This document shows, piece by piece, positions 61,626 to 64,000 of a stretch of 64,000 nucleotides of DNA; positions within the stretch are counted from its first letter, which is position 1; each line of letters opens with the position of its first letter. Origin of the DNA: Bacillus sp. ISL-55 (GTDB taxonomy: Bacteria; Bacillota; Bacilli; Bacillales; Cytobacillaceae); assembly GCF_018613155.1 (NCBI RefSeq), contig NZ_JAGGQU010000013.1:1-64000 (forward strand). The letters are read 5' to 3'. The notes beneath the pieces were generated by a model. That model did not search any database. It saw nothing but the letters and a program-made list of their open reading frames with translations, and had not been told where the DNA came from. The position numbers and the translations under genes are program-made.

Positions 61626-62462
61626 CTAAAGTGCTCCTTTTTCTTTGAAATATCTCATCTGGTAAAATTTATGGGCGAAGTCCGTGACCCTTCTCGTCAA
61701 TTGGTAGTTTGCCCCGGCACCGATCGCCATGCTGATCACCGGCATGCCCTGGACATGCTTTTTGCGGAACATCAGGATCGCCATACCCTTGAAAATCTGT
61801 TTGATTGGCTGTTCTAGCCATGTCACGTCTGTCAGGTCATCATTGCCTTCGTAGAAATAAAAATCCTCTGCCTGGTCGAGGTCATTTTTCAACTCTTCCC
61901 AGCCAGCGCTCTGCATCCTCGAAGGCATTGTCGCAGTGTGGAAAACCTTCAATGCAACCATCATTTCAAATGGAGTGTTCACTTCGAACCCATAGGTCAT
62001 CGCAACCAGTTGGACAATCCGCAAATTAATGACTGCCATCGCCGGCATATCTGCGCCTAGCACAAGATTGCCTCCACTCCCTGACATTCCACCCTGGACG
62101 AAGGAATAGAGTCTGTGGCGGGCAATTTGCTGCCTGGCAATGAATTCAAGTTGTTCAATCGGCAGCTCCCTTAAATCATGAATGGTTTCAAGGTCGGGCT
62201 GGAAAACCCGCCCTGCAGAAAGAATCCGTTCCTTGGCATCCATCTGCAGCTGTGAACCCTGAATTAGGGAGTGAAGATGGAAAAGCCAGCCGTCGAATAA
62301 AGTGAAAAAGCGATCCTGCACCTCTTCAGGCAAAAGCGAAAAAGATCGTTCAAGGTAGCGGTCATACGCTAATTCAAAATCATTCGGTTCATACTCGTAG
62401 AGATTGTTTTCCCAAGCACTTAATTCATCCAGTACCTTTTGTTCCCGTTGAGTCAAAGGCAT
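61626..62462 (-). CDS. EcsC family protein
   Basis: A 278-residue protein matching the EcsC family (LELSAWENNLY-type start, AGRVFQPDLETIHDLRELPIEQL, GGNLVLGADMPAMAVINLRIVQLVAMTYGF). It has a moderately hydrophobic segment near residues 130-165 and no signal peptide. EcsC accompanies the EcsAB transporter in Bacillus, but no ecsAB is near and the function is unknown. The ATG at 62462 follows GGAGGTTTT. moaB follows 4 nt later. Confidence 0.82.
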   Translation of the reverse strand: MPLTQREQKVLDELSAWENNLYEYEPNDFELAYDRYLERSFSLLPEEVQDRFFTLFDGWLFHLHSLIQGSQLQMDAKERILSAGRVFQPDLETIHDLRELPIEQLEFIARQQIARHRLYSFVQGGMSGSGGNLVLGADMPAMAVINLRIVQLVAMTYGFEVNTPFEMMVALKVFHTATMPSRMQSAGWEELKNDLDQAEDFYFYEGNDDLTDVTWLEQPIKQIFKGMAILMFRKKHVQGMPVISMAIGAGANYQLTRRVTDFAHKFYQMRYFKEKGAL

Positions 62463-62504
62463 TGAAAAACCTCCAGCATATGTGAATTTTCTTCCAGTAT
62501 AGCA

Positions 62505-62757
62505 CAAGAAAAGCGGAAGCGCCTTGGTCAGCCCCGACAAGCGCTGGAGGGCTGACCAGTGAAATCGTTCTTTGACTTCATTGGGCAGACCGAAATCGAA
62601 AAGCGGAGGCGACTGTCCAACTCCGACAAGCGCTGGAGGGCCTGACAGCGAAGTCGGTTTTTGAGTTCATTGGCAGGACCGAAACGTCTCGAGGAGTTAG
62701 GAGCCACAGCTAGACAAGCGTCTCGAGGGGCTAGGTGCTGAAGCTAGACAAGCTTTA
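62505..62757. repeat. Family A palindromic repeats, copies 3 and 4 in tandem
   Basis: Two adjacent variants carry CCCCGACAAGCGCTGGAGGG and CTCCGACAAGCGCTGGAGGG, each with an AAGTC..GACTTC-type pair and CTCGAGG-GGCTAGG. They fill the ackA-EcsC gap. Confidence 0.78.
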
Positions 62758-62766
62758 TCACCACAT

Positions 62767-62796
62767 AAAAAGGCAGAAGCTTGTACGCTTCTGCCT
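62767..62796 (-). terminator. Terminator after ackA
   Basis: A perfect 10-bp stem AGGCAGAAGC/GCTTCTGCCT with a 6-nt loop, followed on the minus strand by TTTT. Confidence 0.88.
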
Positions 62797-62805
62797 GAAA
62801 GTGAT

Positions 62806-63993
62806 TTATTTTGCCAAACGCACGACGTCACGGGCGATCATGACTTCCTCGTCTGTCGGGATAACCATTACTTTTACCGGAGAGTGCGGGTAGCTGATGA
62901 AAGCTTCTTCGCCGCGCACTTTGTTCAAAGCTGGATCCCAGTAGATGCCCATGAACTCAAGGCCCTGAAGGACACGAGCACGGATTGCCGAACTGTTTTC
63001 TCCAATACCGGCAGTAAAGATGATGGCGTCAACACCGCACATGCGGGCTGCATATGAACCGATGTATTTATGGATTCTGTCCGCGAAAACTTTCAGTGCA
63101 AGCTCTGCACGATCATTTCCTTTTTCTGCTTCGTCTTCGATGTCACGAAGGTCACTTGAGAATCCGGATACTCCTAGCATACCGCTCTCTTTGTTTAGGA
63201 CGTCCAAAACTTCATCAGCAGTTTTATCTGTTTTTTCCATGATGTATGGAATCAATGCTGGGTCGATGTTACCTGAACGAGTTCCCATCGTCACACCTGC
63301 AAGCGGAGTGAATCCCATTGATGTATCGATTGACTTGCCGCCTTCGATTGCTGCGATACTTGCACCATTTCCAAGGTGGCAGGAAATTAGGCGCAGGTGT
63401 TCAACAGGACGGCCAAGCATTTCAGCTGCACGCTGGGAAACATACTTGTGTGAAGTACCATGGAAGCCGTACTTACGGATTCCATACTTTTTATAGTAGT
63501 CGTATGGAAGACTGTATAGGAAAGAGTTTTCAGGCATTGTCTGATGGAAAGCTGTATCAAACACAGCAATCGCAGGAACATTCGGGAGCACCTGCTGGAA
63601 TGCACGGATACCAGTCAAGTTAGCTGGATTATGCAGTGGCGCAAGCTCTGAAAGCTCTTCGATTTTTTTCAGAACCTCTTCAGTGATCAATACTGAATCA
63701 CTGAATTCTTCACCGCCGTGAACAACACGGTGACCGATTCCTTCGATTTCATCAAGTGACTGAATGATTCCCAAAGAAGTCAGTTTATCAAGAAGGATTT
63801 TTACCGCAACCTCATGATTCGGTATATCAGTAACTTCCTTATTCTTTTCTCCATTTACTGAGATTGTAAAAATTGAATCTTTAAGACCGATTCTTTCAAC
63901 AATTCCTTTAGTGATGACTTCTTCGCTTGGCATTTCGAATAATTGGAACTTAAGTGACGAACTGCCGGCATTGATTGCAATTATTTTAGACAT
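62806..63993 (-). CDS. ackA: Acetate kinase
   Basis: A 395-residue kinase, the B. subtilis length, with [15 protein letters not shown], the phosphate-loop segment [23 protein letters not shown] and the adenosine region [13 protein letters not shown]. It makes ATP from acetyl phosphate in overflow metabolism. The start is 7 nt from the window edge, so its promoter and cre are outside. Confidence 0.97.
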   Translation of the reverse strand: MSKIIAINAGSSSLKFQLFEMPSEEVITKGIVERIGLKDSIFTISVNGEKNKEVTDIPNHEVAVKILLDKLTSLGIIQSLDEIEGIGHRVVHGGEEFSDSVLITEEVLKKIEELSELAPLHNPANLTGIRAFQQVLPNVPAIAVFDTAFHQTMPENSFLYSLPYDYYKKYGIRKYGFHGTSHKYVSQRAAEMLGRPVEHLRLISCHLGNGASIAAIEGGKSIDTSMGFTPLAGVTMGTRSGNIDPALIPYIMEKTDKTADEVLDVLNKESGMLGVSGFSSDLRDIEDEAEKGNDRAELALKVFADRIHKYIGSYAARMCGVDAIIFTAGIGENSSAIRARVLQGLEFMGIYWDPALNKVRGEEAFISYPHSPVKVMVIPTDEEVMIARDVVRLAK

Positions 63994-64000
63994 TTGTACC

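Overview
This window is a chromosomal segment of a spore-forming low-GC Gram-positive bacterium, most likely a Bacillaceae outside the B. subtilis group (Mesobacillus- or Cytobacillus-like; inference from protein resemblance and gene order). The order ysdB, ytxB-like, ysdA, rplT-rpmI-infC, thrS, ytxC, dnaI-dnaB, nrdR, speD, gapB, coaE, ytaF, mutM-polA, phoRP, mdh-icd-citZ, ytwI, ytvI, fxsA, pyk-pfkA, accA-accD, malic enzyme, dnaE, ytrHI, nrnA, ytpI, ytoI, ytkL, ald, argHG, moaB, ackA follows the B. subtilis ytx/yt* region. Most genes lie on the minus strand. I saw no rRNA, tRNA, CRISPR array, prophage or intact insertion sequence.

Layout: 1-3.5 kb, translation genes (infC operon behind an L20-type leader). 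3.5-5.8 kb, thrS behind a T-box. 5.8-9.8 kb, replication initiation (dnaB-dnaI) and nrdR. 10-14 kb, speD, gapB, coaE, ytaF. 14-17.5 kb, mutM-polA. 18-20 kb, an hflK-hflC pair (not part of the B. subtilis order) behind a perfect sigma-W-type promoter. 20-28 kb, phoPR and the TCA genes mdh, icd, citZ. 28-38 kb, membrane proteins, pyk-pfkA, accDA, a FadR/GntR regulator and malic enzyme. 38-48 kb, dnaE, sporulation genes ytrHI, nrnA, ytpI, ytoI. 48-56 kb, ytkL, an M24 peptidase, queF behind a preQ1-I riboswitch, deoC-cdd, an AmiS/UreI-type channel, ppaC, ald. 56-64 kb, uspA, argGH, a GNAT with a coupled 54-residue membrane protein, moaB, an EcsC protein and ackA. Two small genes (51 and 54 codons) were found by reading between the larger ORFs.

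The most unusual content is intergenic. Four sites carry tandem arrays with an exact 52-bp period (11, 14 and 7 units, plus a tail at the left edge). Every unit holds an inverted pair of GACAG/CTGTC-type half-sites and the units share a GACAGCTTT core. Since 52 bp is about five helical turns, the half-sites recur on one DNA face; three of the four sites lie upstream of a gene start. A separate array repeats ATAGCGA every 20 bp. Five copies of a ~183-bp MITE-like element are present, each flanked by its own 7-bp direct repeat. One abuts a predicted sigma-E promoter, two sit in tandem upstream of phoP, and one lies in the tail of the cdd terminator. Two larger palindromic repeat families common in Bacillaceae also occur.

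Regulatory reading ties the genes together. CcpN-type sites lie at gapB and cre-like sites at citZ, ald, pfkA and deoC. ARG boxes precede argG. A GTGGTC-T-GACCAC palindrome upstream of malic enzyme has a near copy upstream of accD, flanking the FadR-type regulator encoded between them. This suggests local control of malate-to-pyruvate conversion and malonyl-CoA supply.
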